Shown piece after piece: positions 28,918 through 37,123 of a stretch of 64,000 bases of DNA. Positions within the stretch are counted from its first letter, which is position 1. The number at the start of each line of letters is the position of its first letter. Under the pieces are notes generated by a model that had not been told where the DNA came from, made no database searches, and saw only the letters and a program-made list of their open reading frames with translations. This stretch comes from Candidatus Tectimicrobiota bacterium. GTDB taxonomy: Bacteria > JACPUC01. The position numbers and the translations under genes were made by a program. The stretch lies in NCBI GenBank assembly GCA_016192455.1, contig JACPUC010000016.1, positions 16,305-80,304 on the forward strand, written 5' to 3'.

Positions 28918-29580
28918 ATGCCCGAGCAATCAGCCGCCGCCGAGTCCGCTCCGTCGCGCCCACCCTGGGCCCCCCGCCTCTACCTGGTAACCGATCGCTG
29001 GCAGGCGCGCGGACCGCTGCCCCAGGTCGTTGCGGCCGCCCTCGCCGGAGGCGTCGACGCGGTGCAGCTCCGCGAGAAGGACCTCGGCGCGCGCCAGCTC
29101 GCCGAGCTGGCGGCGGCGCTCCTTCCCCTCACCAGGGCTGCGGGTGTGCCGCTCCTCATCAATGACCGCATCGACGTGGCCCTGGCCTGCGGCGCCGCCG
29201 GGGTGCAGCTTGCCGGCACGTCCCTGCCCACCCCCCAGGCGCGCACCCTCGTCGGTCCCAGGCGCTACCTGGGCGTCTCCACCCACAGCCTTGAGGAAGC
29301 CGAATGCGCCGCGCGGGAGGGCGCCGACTTCGTCCTCTTCGGCCCCGTCTTTGCGACGCCGTCCAAGCTCGCCTTCGGCTCGCCGCAAGGGATCGAGCGC
29401 CTGCGCCAGGTCTGCCGCGCCGTGTCCTGCCCGGTGCTGGCAATCGGCGGCATTAAGGCGCAGCACCTGCCGGAGGTGCTGGGGGTAGGCGCCCATGGCG
29501 TCGCCGTCATCTCGGCGATCCTCGCTTCCCCGGACCCCACGGCGGCAGCCGCCTGCTTCGTGGAGCAGCTCCGGGCCTAG
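28918..29580 (+). CDS. thiE: Thiamine phosphate synthase
   Basis: A 220-residue TIM-barrel enzyme joining the pyrimidine and thiazole moieties. Motifs are RLYLVTDRW, DAVQLREKDLGARQL, LLINDRIDVALACGAAGVQL, YLGVSTHS, FVLFGPVFATPSK and LAIGGIKAQHLPEVL. The first 18 residues are an Ala/Pro-rich extension. It follows thiG by 147 bases, so it is probably in the riboswitch-controlled operon, though a separate promoter in the gap is not excluded. Confidence 0.95.
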   Translation: MPEQSAAAESAPSRPPWAPRLYLVTDRWQARGPLPQVVAAALAGGVDAVQLREKDLGARQLAELAAALLPLTRAAGVPLLINDRIDVALACGAAGVQLAGTSLPTPQARTLVGPRRYLGVSTHSLEEAECAAREGADFVLFGPVFATPSKLAFGSPQGIERLRQVCRAVSCPVLAIGGIKAQHLPEVLGVGAHGVAVISAILASPDPTAAAACFVEQLRA

Positions 29581-29778
29581 ACCTCCGCAAGCACGCCACC
29601 CCTCACGCCTCCAGCGTAACCAACGCCGCCTCGCGCCTCCCCACCGCGCACGCCCCACGTCGCTCGTCTCGACGCGGCGGGCGGCGCGCCGCGCGGAGCT
29701 CGACAGGCCGGGCCCCGCCGGCGCGCCATAGCGCTGCTTGAGGTGAGAGGAGAAGTTCGGCAGACCGCGGAGGGGGGA

Positions 29779-30591
29779 TCATATGCCGATGACGGTCTCT
29801 TCTTCCCGCCAGGCGAGGGAGCGCGATTGAACCCGCGACAACGCCACGTCGACCAGCATGATGAGGATGGTGACGACGAGCACGCCGAGGATGACGCCCG
29901 TCATGTCGAACATCGACCGCGCCCGGTCGATGCTGGAGCCCAGTCCCTTGTAAGGGCTGAGGAACTCGCCGACCACCGCGGCGCTGATGGAGCGCGGCAG
30001 GGAAATCTTCATGCCCGCGAAGACATAGGGGCTGGCGGTCGGCCAGACGATGTGGCGGCTGATCTGCTTCTGATTGGCGCCGAAGATGCGGGCCACTTTG
30101 ATGAGGTTGGGATCGACGGCGCGCACACCTGCGTAGGTATTGAAGAAGATAAGGAAGCAGACGACGATGACGACGAAGACGACCTTCGAGGTCATGTCAA
30201 TGCCGAACCAGAGGATGAGGAGCGGCGCCATGGCCAGCTTCGGCACCCCCATGGCGGCGGTGATGTAGGGATCGAGGACCGCGGCGAGTCGCGGGAAGAG
30301 GCGCAGGATGAAGGGCAGCCCCAGCCCCAAGGCAGCCCCGATGACGAAGCCGAGAACCGACTCCGCCAGGGTGATCCCCGCGTCGATGAGGAGGTTCAAG
30401 TTCAGGAGCTCTTCCCAGAAGCGCGCCACGATGGCGACGGGGCTGCTGAACCACAAGGCGCCCTTGGTACTGCTCAGCACCTGCCAGACAAGGAGGAGGG
30501 CTACGATCAAGGCGGCGCGCCAGAGGCGCACTTTGGTCCGCCACGCGGTTCCCTCGTAAGAGGCAGTCGCCAGCTCCTGTGCTGTCTGCAC
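29779..30591 (-). CDS. ABC transporter permease, SsuC/TauC type (copy A)
   Basis: A 270-residue inner-membrane permease of the BPD_transp_1 family. About six membrane segments are visible, with the ATPase-contact EAA-like loop AVDPNLIKVARIFGANQKQISRHIVWP. The GTG at 30591 is favoured by a GGAGAGG site; the longer upstream frame overlaps the preceding gene and is low-complexity. It is paralogous to the gene just upstream: both share the VPNLIKVARI-type loop and end in similar EEETVIGI/EEREIIGM tails. With the NMT1-type binding protein at 32-33 kb it should import a small organic anion. Confidence 0.9.
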   Translation of the reverse strand: MQTAQELATASYEGTAWRTKVRLWRAALIVALLLVWQVLSSTKGALWFSSPVAIVARFWEELLNLNLLIDAGITLAESVLGFVIGAALGLGLPFILRLFPRLAAVLDPYITAAMGVPKLAMAPLLILWFGIDMTSKVVFVVIVVCFLIFFNTYAGVRAVDPNLIKVARIFGANQKQISRHIVWPTASPYVFAGMKISLPRSISAAVVGEFLSPYKGLGSSIDRARSMFDMTGVILGVLVVTILIMLVDVALSRVQSRSLAWREEETVIGI

Positions 30592-30745
30592 GACCTGTAC
30601 GTCCTCTCCGTGGGCGCCGATGCGGGGTGCTGCTCGGAACGCCCCACCACCCCGCCGCCCTCCTTTCGCCCCCTCGCCTCGGCGGCTGGGACGCCAGCTT
30701 CGCAAAGCCCCTCCCCAGGCGGCAGCTTCATCGCCGCCGGCGGCG

Positions 30746-31519
30746 CTACATGCCGATGATCTCACGCTCCTCGACGCGCCAGGAGAGGAGCTTCGCCTCC
30801 ACCACCTTGACGACCTGATTCATGATGACGATGAGGAGACTCAGCACGATGAGCCCCACGAACACGCCCGCGGTATCGAACTCGTTCGTGGCATACTCGA
30901 TGAAGTAGCCGATGCCGCGGTCGGCGCTGATCAGCTCGCCGATCACCGCGCCGGCGATGGCGTAGGGGACGGAAATCTTCAGGCCGGTGAAGATGTAGGG
31001 GACGGCGCTCGGCCACAGGACGTGGCGCACGATGTGGTCCTCCCGCGCCCCCATGATGCGCGCCACCTTGATGAGGTTCGGATTGACCCCCTGGATGCCG
31101 GCGGTGGTGTTGAAGAAGACGAGGAAGAAGACGATCGAGAAGACCACCGCCACCTTCGAGAGCATGCCGACGCCGAACCAGAGGATGAAGATGGGCGCCA
31201 GGGCCAGCTTCGGCATGCCGTAGCCGCCGACCATGAGCGGGCCGAGCACCTCGGAGGCGAGGGGATGACGGCGCAGGAGGAACGGCAGACCCACGCCAAG
31301 GACGATGCCGAGGGCGAACCCCCAGAAGGCCTCCTGGATGGTCATCAGGATGTGCGGCCAGAGCGTCCCGTCCAGCAGCCATCGCAGCATGCGCTGCAGG
31401 ACCAGCAACGGCGGGCTCACCCACTCCGGCGACGCCAGGATGGAGAGCGCCTGCCACAGCCCCAGGCAGCAAAAGCCGGCGATGATGCGGAGGGCCAGGA
31501 GGGCGACGCCGGGATGCAT
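30746..31519 (-). CDS. ABC transporter permease, SsuC/TauC type (copy B)
   Basis: A 257-residue BPD_transp_1 permease. Membrane helices are evident (LALRIIAGFCCLGLWQALSI, FALGIVLGVGLPFLL, VAVVFSIVFFLVFFNTTAGI), and the coupling loop reads VNPNLIKVARIMGAREDHIV. The ATG at 31519 has AGGAG 5-9 bases upstream. It lies 154 bases upstream of copy A. The pair may form a heterodimeric channel or two transporters. No ATPase gene accompanies them. Confidence 0.9.
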   Translation of the reverse strand: MHPGVALLALRIIAGFCCLGLWQALSILASPEWVSPPLLVLQRMLRWLLDGTLWPHILMTIQEAFWGFALGIVLGVGLPFLLRRHPLASEVLGPLMVGGYGMPKLALAPIFILWFGVGMLSKVAVVFSIVFFLVFFNTTAGIQGVNPNLIKVARIMGAREDHIVRHVLWPSAVPYIFTGLKISVPYAIAGAVIGELISADRGIGYFIEYATNEFDTAGVFVGLIVLSLLIVIMNQVVKVVEAKLLSWRVEEREIIGM

Positions 31520-32089
31520 CGTACTCCTCACGAGGGGAGGGGACGGCAGAGATGCGCCACGCCCGCGTGCGGCGGCAACGAAGCGACCGCGTGGGGCTCC
31601 GCCGCCTTCCCGCCAAGGTGGATCTCGAATATCCCCTTCACGAGCCTGAAAGCGCCGCCGCGCCGCAACGCCGTTCGAGGACCGCGCCGGCGGCCCTGTT
31701 CTGAAGCAGGGCCCTGAGGAGCCGCCGCCTCTGCTTCACCTCCCCGCCAGGCTGAACGACAGTTTTCCATCTTGAGGCTGCGCTGCTTGACGTAGGGAGT
31801 GAGTGAATTCTACGTGCGGTTGGCGGTCGAGTCAATGAACGAACAAACCCCCTCGCCCCCCCTACCTCCCGCCGGGCTGCGGCGCGGGCCAGCGCCACGC
31901 TCTCGGGGCGCAGGGCGAAGCGGACGGGCGGCACGCCGGGGAGAAGCCCGGCCCTCCGCCAGGCGCAACCCTTGGCGGGACGCGTTCCACACCAGAGAGG
32001 CGCAAGGACGGAAGCGATTCATCGGCAAGGTCGGGGGGAGGCCCCTCGCGCGGCGGTTCCTCCCCTCCCCCAAGCCTTTCCTCTCGAGT
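31520..32089. other. 570-base gap inside the uptake cluster
   Basis: This lies between the binding-protein and permease genes, where an ATPase gene would be expected. A 6-bp GCCGGG/CCCGGC hairpin sits at 31935-31952. A minus-strand frame near 31850-31934 vaguely resembles the end of an ATPase regulatory domain, but I do not call it. Otherwise nothing is recognised. Confidence 0.5.
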
Positions 32090-33115
32090 CTAGTCAAAGA
32101 GCCCTTGGATAAGCCGCGACTGCAGCTCCGCGTCGGTGAGACCCGGCTTCTCCAGGTCGCCGGCGGCTAGCATCATGGTTTGCACCGTCTTCAGAGCTTG
32201 CAGCGTCGGCTTGCCGGAAGGAGCGACCCCGCTCTTGTACATGCGGTAGGAGGCCTCCACCCATTCGCTGCGCAACTTGGGGAATTCTTTCTTCAGAATG
32301 GCGAGGGAGTTCGCGTCGTTCGTGCGCAGGATGTCGAGTGATTTCTGGTAACCGCGCGCAACCTTCTTGCAGGTGGCCGCTTGCTCCTTGCAATAGTCGG
32401 GGTGGGCGGCGACGTAGATGTACCCGAACGGCTCCAGGGCGGGGATATCGCCCCGCGGGCCGCTGATGAGCAGGGTTCCGAAGCCTTCCAGCTCGCTGGC
32501 CACGGTCCAGGGGAGCGACAGCGAGAAGCCATCGATATCACCGCGCTTGAGGGCCGCGAAGAGCGACGGCCCGGTGCCGACGGCGCGGATCGTGTAGTCC
32601 TTCCCCGCCTGCAGACCCGCCAGGCTGCCGACGTATTGCAGCCAGGCATCCGGGATGCCGCGCAGGCGATCGATGCCGATGACCTTCCCTTTCATGAACT
32701 GGGCGCGATCCTTGATGCTGCTGGCGCTGGTGATCCCCGCTTTCGCCGCCTTGGCCTTATCGACCGCAAGTTCGAGGTTCACCCGGTGGAGCAGCATGAC
32801 GAGGCCATCGAGCGGCGCCTTGGCGACGTGTCCCTTGATCAGGGAGACGCCGCTCGCCATGGCCAGCTCAACCTTGCGGCCTCGCGCTGCCGTCGAGGAC
32901 CCCAGCCCCTTGATTTCGCGGTACGTGAGATCGAGACCCTCATCCTTGAAGAAGCCTCTGTCAAGCCCGATGAAGGTCGCCGCGAAGCTGAAGGAGGGTC
33001 CGGGATGGGCGATCGTGATCTTCGTCAGCTCCGCCGCCGTGGCCGGCCCCGCCACGAGCAGCGCCAGCGCCATGCCGATCCAGACGAGGTTCCTGACGCG
33101 TCGTCCCCTAGCCAT
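32090..33115 (-). CDS. NMT1/SsuA-type ABC substrate-binding protein
   Basis: A 341-residue exported binding protein. The signal peptide is VRNLVWIGMALALLVAGPATAA. Typical features are ITIAHPGPSFSFAATFIGLDRGFFKDEGLDL, VELAMASGVSL, the conserved turn MKGKVIGIDRLRGIPDAWLQYV, and ALKRGDIDGFSLSLPW. The ATG at 33115 has GAGGAGGA upstream. It lies upstream of two permease genes and downstream of an amidohydrolase gene on the same strand. Ligands of this family include sulfonates, nitrate, thiamine precursors and aromatic acids; here it is unknown. Confidence 0.9.
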   Translation of the reverse strand: MARGRRVRNLVWIGMALALLVAGPATAAELTKITIAHPGPSFSFAATFIGLDRGFFKDEGLDLTYREIKGLGSSTAARGRKVELAMASGVSLIKGHVAKAPLDGLVMLLHRVNLELAVDKAKAAKAGITSASSIKDRAQFMKGKVIGIDRLRGIPDAWLQYVGSLAGLQAGKDYTIRAVGTGPSLFAALKRGDIDGFSLSLPWTVASELEGFGTLLISGPRGDIPALEPFGYIYVAAHPDYCKEQAATCKKVARGYQKSLDILRTNDANSLAILKKEFPKLRSEWVEASYRMYKSGVAPSGKPTLQALKTVQTMMLAAGDLEKPGLTDAELQSRLIQGLFD

Positions 33116-33362
33116 CGCGCAATCCTCCTCTCCAGGGAGCCTCTACCTGCACCCGGCGACACGGCATGACGCAGCCATTGCGGCATGCGCCGCCAAGGTG
33201 AACCAACGCACCTCCGGCCCCATCATTCCAGCTCGGCGGCGAACCGCGCCCTCTGCCGCGGCGACCGCTCGACACTCTCAGCCGCCCCTCCCGCCTGCTC
33301 TCGGATGATGCTCCCGCACCCAAACGCTCGAAGGGAGACCGCGCGGGGGGTAGGTTCGCTCC

Positions 33363-34385
33363 TCAGCTTCCGTTCAAACGATAGAAACGGCGCGGGTTGT
33401 CATCGAAGATCTTGCGCTTGGCGCTGTCGCTGATGTCGGTCCGTTTCGTGATGTCGTGCACCATGTTGGGCCAGGTCATGTCCCAGTGCGGGTAGTCGCT
33501 GGCCCAGATGACGATGTCTTCGCCGAGCTTGTCGAGCGCGTAAGCGAGCCCCTCCTCTTCCGCCTCGCAGGAGAAGAAGATGTTGCCCTCCTTGCAGTAC
33601 TCGCTCGGTTTCCTCTTCACCAGCGGCGCTTCGCTGCGGCGCCGCTCCCACTCCTCGTCCATACGCTCCAGCCAGTACGGCACCCAGCCGACGCCCGCCT
33701 CCAGGAAGGCGAGCTTCAGGTTGGGGAACTTCTCGGGAATGCCGCCGAGCACCATGCCGGTGAGCGCCAGCATGATGTCGAGGGGGAAGGCGACGGTGTG
33801 CACCTTGATGAAGCTCTGGAAGCGCTCGATCCCGGTGGCGGCAAAGCTGTTGCCGTGCACGCCTAGGCCGACGCCGAGGCGCTCCGCCTCTTCGTACAGC
33901 GGCCAGAACTCCTCGTTGCTGAGGTCCTTCGGCGGGCCGTTGCAGGGGAGCATGGCGCCGGCCGCGTTGAGCTTCGTGCAGGCCCGATTCAGCTCCTCCA
34001 CCGCCGCCGGCATGTCCTGGATGGGAAGGAGCGCCACGTAGGCCAGCACGCCGCCGCTCTGGGCGCAGAACTCCGCCAGGTAGTCGTTGTAGGCGCGGGC
34101 CACCTCCACCGCCCAGCTCTTCTCCTGGATGGCGATGTGGTTCAGCCCCACGGTGGGGTACATCACCGAGATGTCGATGCCCTCGCTCTTCATGTCGGCG
34201 AGGCGGGCCTGCAGGTCCGCCCGCCGCTTCTCCGACGGGTGGCCTTCGAGGTAACGCTGCCAGGTGTCGAGGGGGATGAGCGTGCGCCGCTCCCGCGCCT
34301 CCGGCGGCAGCTTCCTGCGCAGCTCGGCGTCGTTCTCCATCATGTGGCCATCCGCATCGATCACCGAGAACCTGTTGACGGACAT
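33363..34385 (-). CDS. Amidohydrolase family 2 protein (ACMSD-like), first copy
   Basis: A 340-residue metal-dependent hydrolase/decarboxylase of the Amidohydro_2 family. The N-terminal metal motif reads VIDADGHMMEND, with Asp-x-His in the DGH form, and the C-terminal metal Asp lies in WASDYPHWDMTWPN. LVKRKPSEYCKEGNIFFSCE and KLAFLEAGVGWVPYWLERMDEEW are typical of the subgroup. The ATG at 34385 has GGAGGAG upstream. It sits between a binding-protein gene and a MmgE/PrpD gene, which suggests catabolism of the imported compound. The substrate is unknown. Confidence 0.88.
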   Translation of the reverse strand: MSVNRFSVIDADGHMMENDAELRRKLPPEARERRTLIPLDTWQRYLEGHPSEKRRADLQARLADMKSEGIDISVMYPTVGLNHIAIQEKSWAVEVARAYNDYLAEFCAQSGGVLAYVALLPIQDMPAAVEELNRACTKLNAAGAMLPCNGPPKDLSNEEFWPLYEEAERLGVGLGVHGNSFAATGIERFQSFIKVHTVAFPLDIMLALTGMVLGGIPEKFPNLKLAFLEAGVGWVPYWLERMDEEWERRRSEAPLVKRKPSEYCKEGNIFFSCEAEEEGLAYALDKLGEDIVIWASDYPHWDMTWPNMVHDITKRTDISDSAKRKIFDDNPRRFYRLNGS

Positions 34386-34784
34386 GATCTGGGTACTCCT
34401 CCTCCGCTCCCCACGGCCTGACGGCCCGGCCCCTCGCCATCCGACCCCGCCGCGGAATCCGTCAACCCCCGCGCCTGTGGCAGGCCCGGGCTCCGCGTTC
34501 GGCATCCTTACTTTTCCGCTCCTCCGCCGCGTCCTGGCGAGGCGGAGCGCCGGCGTCGCCGCGCCGCCGCTGCGACTGAAAGAGGGACTCCGCCGGCAAT
34601 GACTGCGGCACGCTGATCGTGAAGCGAGGCTCAGGTACCAGCCGCGTGGGGTGCGCGCGTTTAGGCTGATGTGCTCGCGCCACCTGCAACGCCGTTCATC
34701 CGCGCTGGGTAACGTGCAACGTCGGGAAGACGCGTGGACCGAACGGGGGTGGTAGACGCAGGCTAACAGAGGGGAAGGTTTGGG
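34386..34784. other. 399-base gap without recognised gene
   Basis: GC-rich sequence between two same-strand genes. No protein-like frame, RNA or repeat is recognised, and no clear promoter for the amidohydrolase. Confidence 0.5.
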
Positions 34785-36194
34785 TCAAGACGCCACGCCG
34801 AAGCGACAGAGCGCCAGGAGAGGGTGGAGCGAGGCGGCCTTTTCGAGCCCGCGCAGCAGGCTCAGGCAGCGGTCGGCATCCTGGGGTGCCAAGTGCAGGC
34901 TGGCGCACTGGCGGAACTTCTGCTCCAGGTCCGCCGCGCTGGCAGGATTGGCGGCGCTGCCGTAGGGCGCCAGGACGCGCCGGCTGTGCACGTGGCCGCT
35001 GCGCAGGGTGATCGTCACCTGGGCCGGCGAGAGGCGGGCAGCCTCCTCCCCAGCCAGTTCTTCGCTCGGCAGCATGGTGATGCGGCGCATCAGGTCGCGC
35101 ACCGCAGCCGACCGCACCACCTCGTCGGTCACCTGCGCCGGCCCCACCTCGCCAAAGCAGAGCGCCGCCGCCAGGCAGAACTCCATGCTGAACTTCCCTT
35201 CGAGGGCCGTGCGCGGCGCATGGTGGATGAGGATCGCCGGCGCCAGTGGGTTGACCAGGCAGGCCACCTCCGCCACCTCGGCGGCGGCGAGGCGATGCCG
35301 CCGGCGGAGTGCGAGCGCAGCGTCGATGGCGCAATGCGTGAAGGCGCAGGTGGGGTACATCTTGAGCGCGAAGCCGGGCGCCACAAGATCGAAGGGAGCG
35401 CCGAGGACCTCGCCAAGACGCGGCTCGCGTACCACGCCGGCGCCTCCACCGCTCCCTCCCTGGGGTCGTCCCGCATAGACCTCCAGGTACCCGCCCGGCC
35501 CGTCCAGGATGTCGGCGCCGCCGCTCATCCCCGCCTCCGCCAGGAGCGCGGCGGTAACCGCGTTGCGGGCAGCCTGGCCCACCTGGAACGGCTTGGCCAT
35601 GGAGCCGAAGTTGCGCGCCAGGCCGCCGCTTTGCGCCGCCGCCAGGCCCAGGGCGTGGCCAAGTTGCGCCGGCGTCAGCTCGAGGAGCCGCGCCGCCGCG
35701 CAGGTGGCACCGAAGACGCCCAGGGTGCTGGTAGCGTGCCAGCCGTGCTCGTAGTGCGGCGGACAGAGCAACCGCCCGAGCTTGCACGACACCTCGACGC
35801 CGATGGCGTAGGCGGCGAGCGCCTGCATGCCCGTGGCCTCGCAGCGCTCGGCCAGGGCCAGGACGACCGGCAGCACCACCGCGGTCGGGTGGCCGAAGAG
35901 GGTCCAGGAGGTGTCGTCGTAGTCGACCGCGTGGGCAATCACGCCGTTCGCCAGGGCGGCGTGGACGACGGGCGCCCGCCGCGTGGCGCCGAGGACCGTC
36001 GCCTCCTCGCTTCCCCCGCAGGCTCGCGCGAAGCCCCGCGCCTGCGCCGCGGCGGGCGTGGCGAGGCCGGCGAACGCCGCCGCCAGGCAGTCGATCCAGG
36101 AGCGCCTGGCCGCCTCGAGGACGGCGCCGTCGAGGGCGCTGCGGTTGCTCGAGCAGACAAAGTCGATGATCTCTCCGGTGACCGAGGCTGCCAT
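34785..36194 (-). CDS. MmgE/PrpD family protein
   Basis: A 469-residue protein of the 2-methylcitrate dehydratase/immune-responsive-gene fold. Family marks are SWIDCLAAAFAGL, ALANGVIAHAVDYDDTSW, ERCEATGMQALAAYAIGVEV, HYEHGWHATSTLGVFGAT, NFGSMAKPFQVGQAARN and FALKMYPTCAFTHCAIDA. The ATG at 36194 follows AGGAGGAG. PrpD acts on 2-methylcitrate, but many paralogs in catabolic clusters act on other hydroxy acids. With a cyclase upstream and an amidohydrolase downstream, a propionate-pathway role is not supported: no prpB or prpC is present. Confidence 0.9.
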   Translation of the reverse strand: MAASVTGEIIDFVCSSNRSALDGAVLEAARRSWIDCLAAAFAGLATPAAAQARGFARACGGSEEATVLGATRRAPVVHAALANGVIAHAVDYDDTSWTLFGHPTAVVLPVVLALAERCEATGMQALAAYAIGVEVSCKLGRLLCPPHYEHGWHATSTLGVFGATCAAARLLELTPAQLGHALGLAAAQSGGLARNFGSMAKPFQVGQAARNAVTAALLAEAGMSGGADILDGPGGYLEVYAGRPQGGSGGGAGVVREPRLGEVLGAPFDLVAPGFALKMYPTCAFTHCAIDAALALRRRHRLAAAEVAEVACLVNPLAPAILIHHAPRTALEGKFSMEFCLAAALCFGEVGPAQVTDEVVRSAAVRDLMRRITMLPSEELAGEEAARLSPAQVTITLRSGHVHSRRVLAPYGSAANPASAADLEQKFRQCASLHLAPQDADRCLSLLRGLEKAASLHPLLALCRFGVAS

Positions 36195-36278
36195 GGAACG
36201 AGGACTCCTCCTTGCCTGCGAGTGGCGAAACCTGGGCGGTCGGAGGCAATCCTGGAGCGCGGCGGCAGGTAAGCCCGG

Positions 36279-36908
36279 TCAGGCGGCGGAGAGCTGCCGC
36301 AGCACCGCCCGCACCGGCGAGCTGTCCACCCCGATGAGCTTGAGCGGCAGGGCAAGGAGCTCGTACCAGCCTTCGGGCACGTGGCTCAGCTCCAGGCTCT
36401 CGAGGATGGCGATGCCGCGGTCAAGGAGGCGGCGATGCACCTCGAGCGCCGCACTCGTCGCGGCATCGACGCTGGGAGCATCAACCCCGACGAGGAGCAC
36501 ACCGTGCCGCGCCAGGAGGTCCGCCGCTTCCAGCGTCAACGGTTGATAGGCGCCGTCAAACCCATAGTCGGGTGGCCCCACCCCGGTCTTCAGGAGGAGC
36601 CGTTCGATGCGCCCCAGGTCGAGGTGCGCGAGGGAGCGCGCCGAGATGGGGGCCGTGCCGCGCACCTCGGCGAGGTAGGCGCGGCCAAGGTACGGGCGCA
36701 GGGAGACGGCATCGATGCTCGCCGCCCGCTCCTCGAGGTGACGCGGGGCGTCGGCATGGGTGCCGGCATGGGAGCTGAGGGAGAGAGCCGCACTGTTGTA
36801 ATCGTCCCCGCGGTCGCGACGCGCGGTCCATTCCAGCCGGAACGCGGCATCCCCCGGCCAGACGGCCATGCCGGGCTGAAGCGGTCGCGTCACGTCGTAG
36901 AGCTCCAT
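36279..36908 (-). CDS. Cyclase family protein (kynurenine formamidase-like)
   Basis: A 209-residue metal hydrolase. The start MELYDVTRPLQPGMAVWPGD is typical. The metal-binding motif HxGTHxDAPxH reads HAGTHADAPRH. A further conserved stretch is LLKTGVGPPDYGFDGAYQPL. The fold is shared by kynurenine formamidases and by cyclases or hydrolases of amides and lactones. It is the first gene of a minus-strand cluster followed by MmgE/PrpD, amidohydrolase and importer genes, so it probably opens a ring or amide bond in that pathway. Confidence 0.88.
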   Translation of the reverse strand: MELYDVTRPLQPGMAVWPGDAAFRLEWTARRDRGDDYNSAALSLSSHAGTHADAPRHLEERAASIDAVSLRPYLGRAYLAEVRGTAPISARSLAHLDLGRIERLLLKTGVGPPDYGFDGAYQPLTLEAADLLARHGVLLVGVDAPSVDAATSAALEVHRRLLDRGIAILESLELSHVPEGWYELLALPLKLIGVDSSPVRAVLRQLSAA

Positions 36909-37123
36909 GATCGGGCATCCTCTCCCTGCGCTTCCCTCATCCGATGATGGCGGAAGGACGAATCTCACCTGCCGCCGGCATCTCTGGGCTGGTTTGCAGT
37001 GGCGTGGTAGTATAAACTTACAACGGCGCGGTGAGCATGCCGATTTTCTTGTCAGCGCTTCCCCCTTGCCGCGAGCGGCGATTCCCCAGGTCCGCGTGGC
37101 TTCCAGGTGCGAGTACCAGCCCC

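Noticed and set aside
31638..31934. Possible remnant of an ABC ATPase C-terminus (RFALRPESVALARAAARR)
   Set aside because: Only a short stretch looks similar, there is no nucleotide-binding domain, and SsuB-type ATPases usually lack that regulatory domain. The resemblance may be chance.
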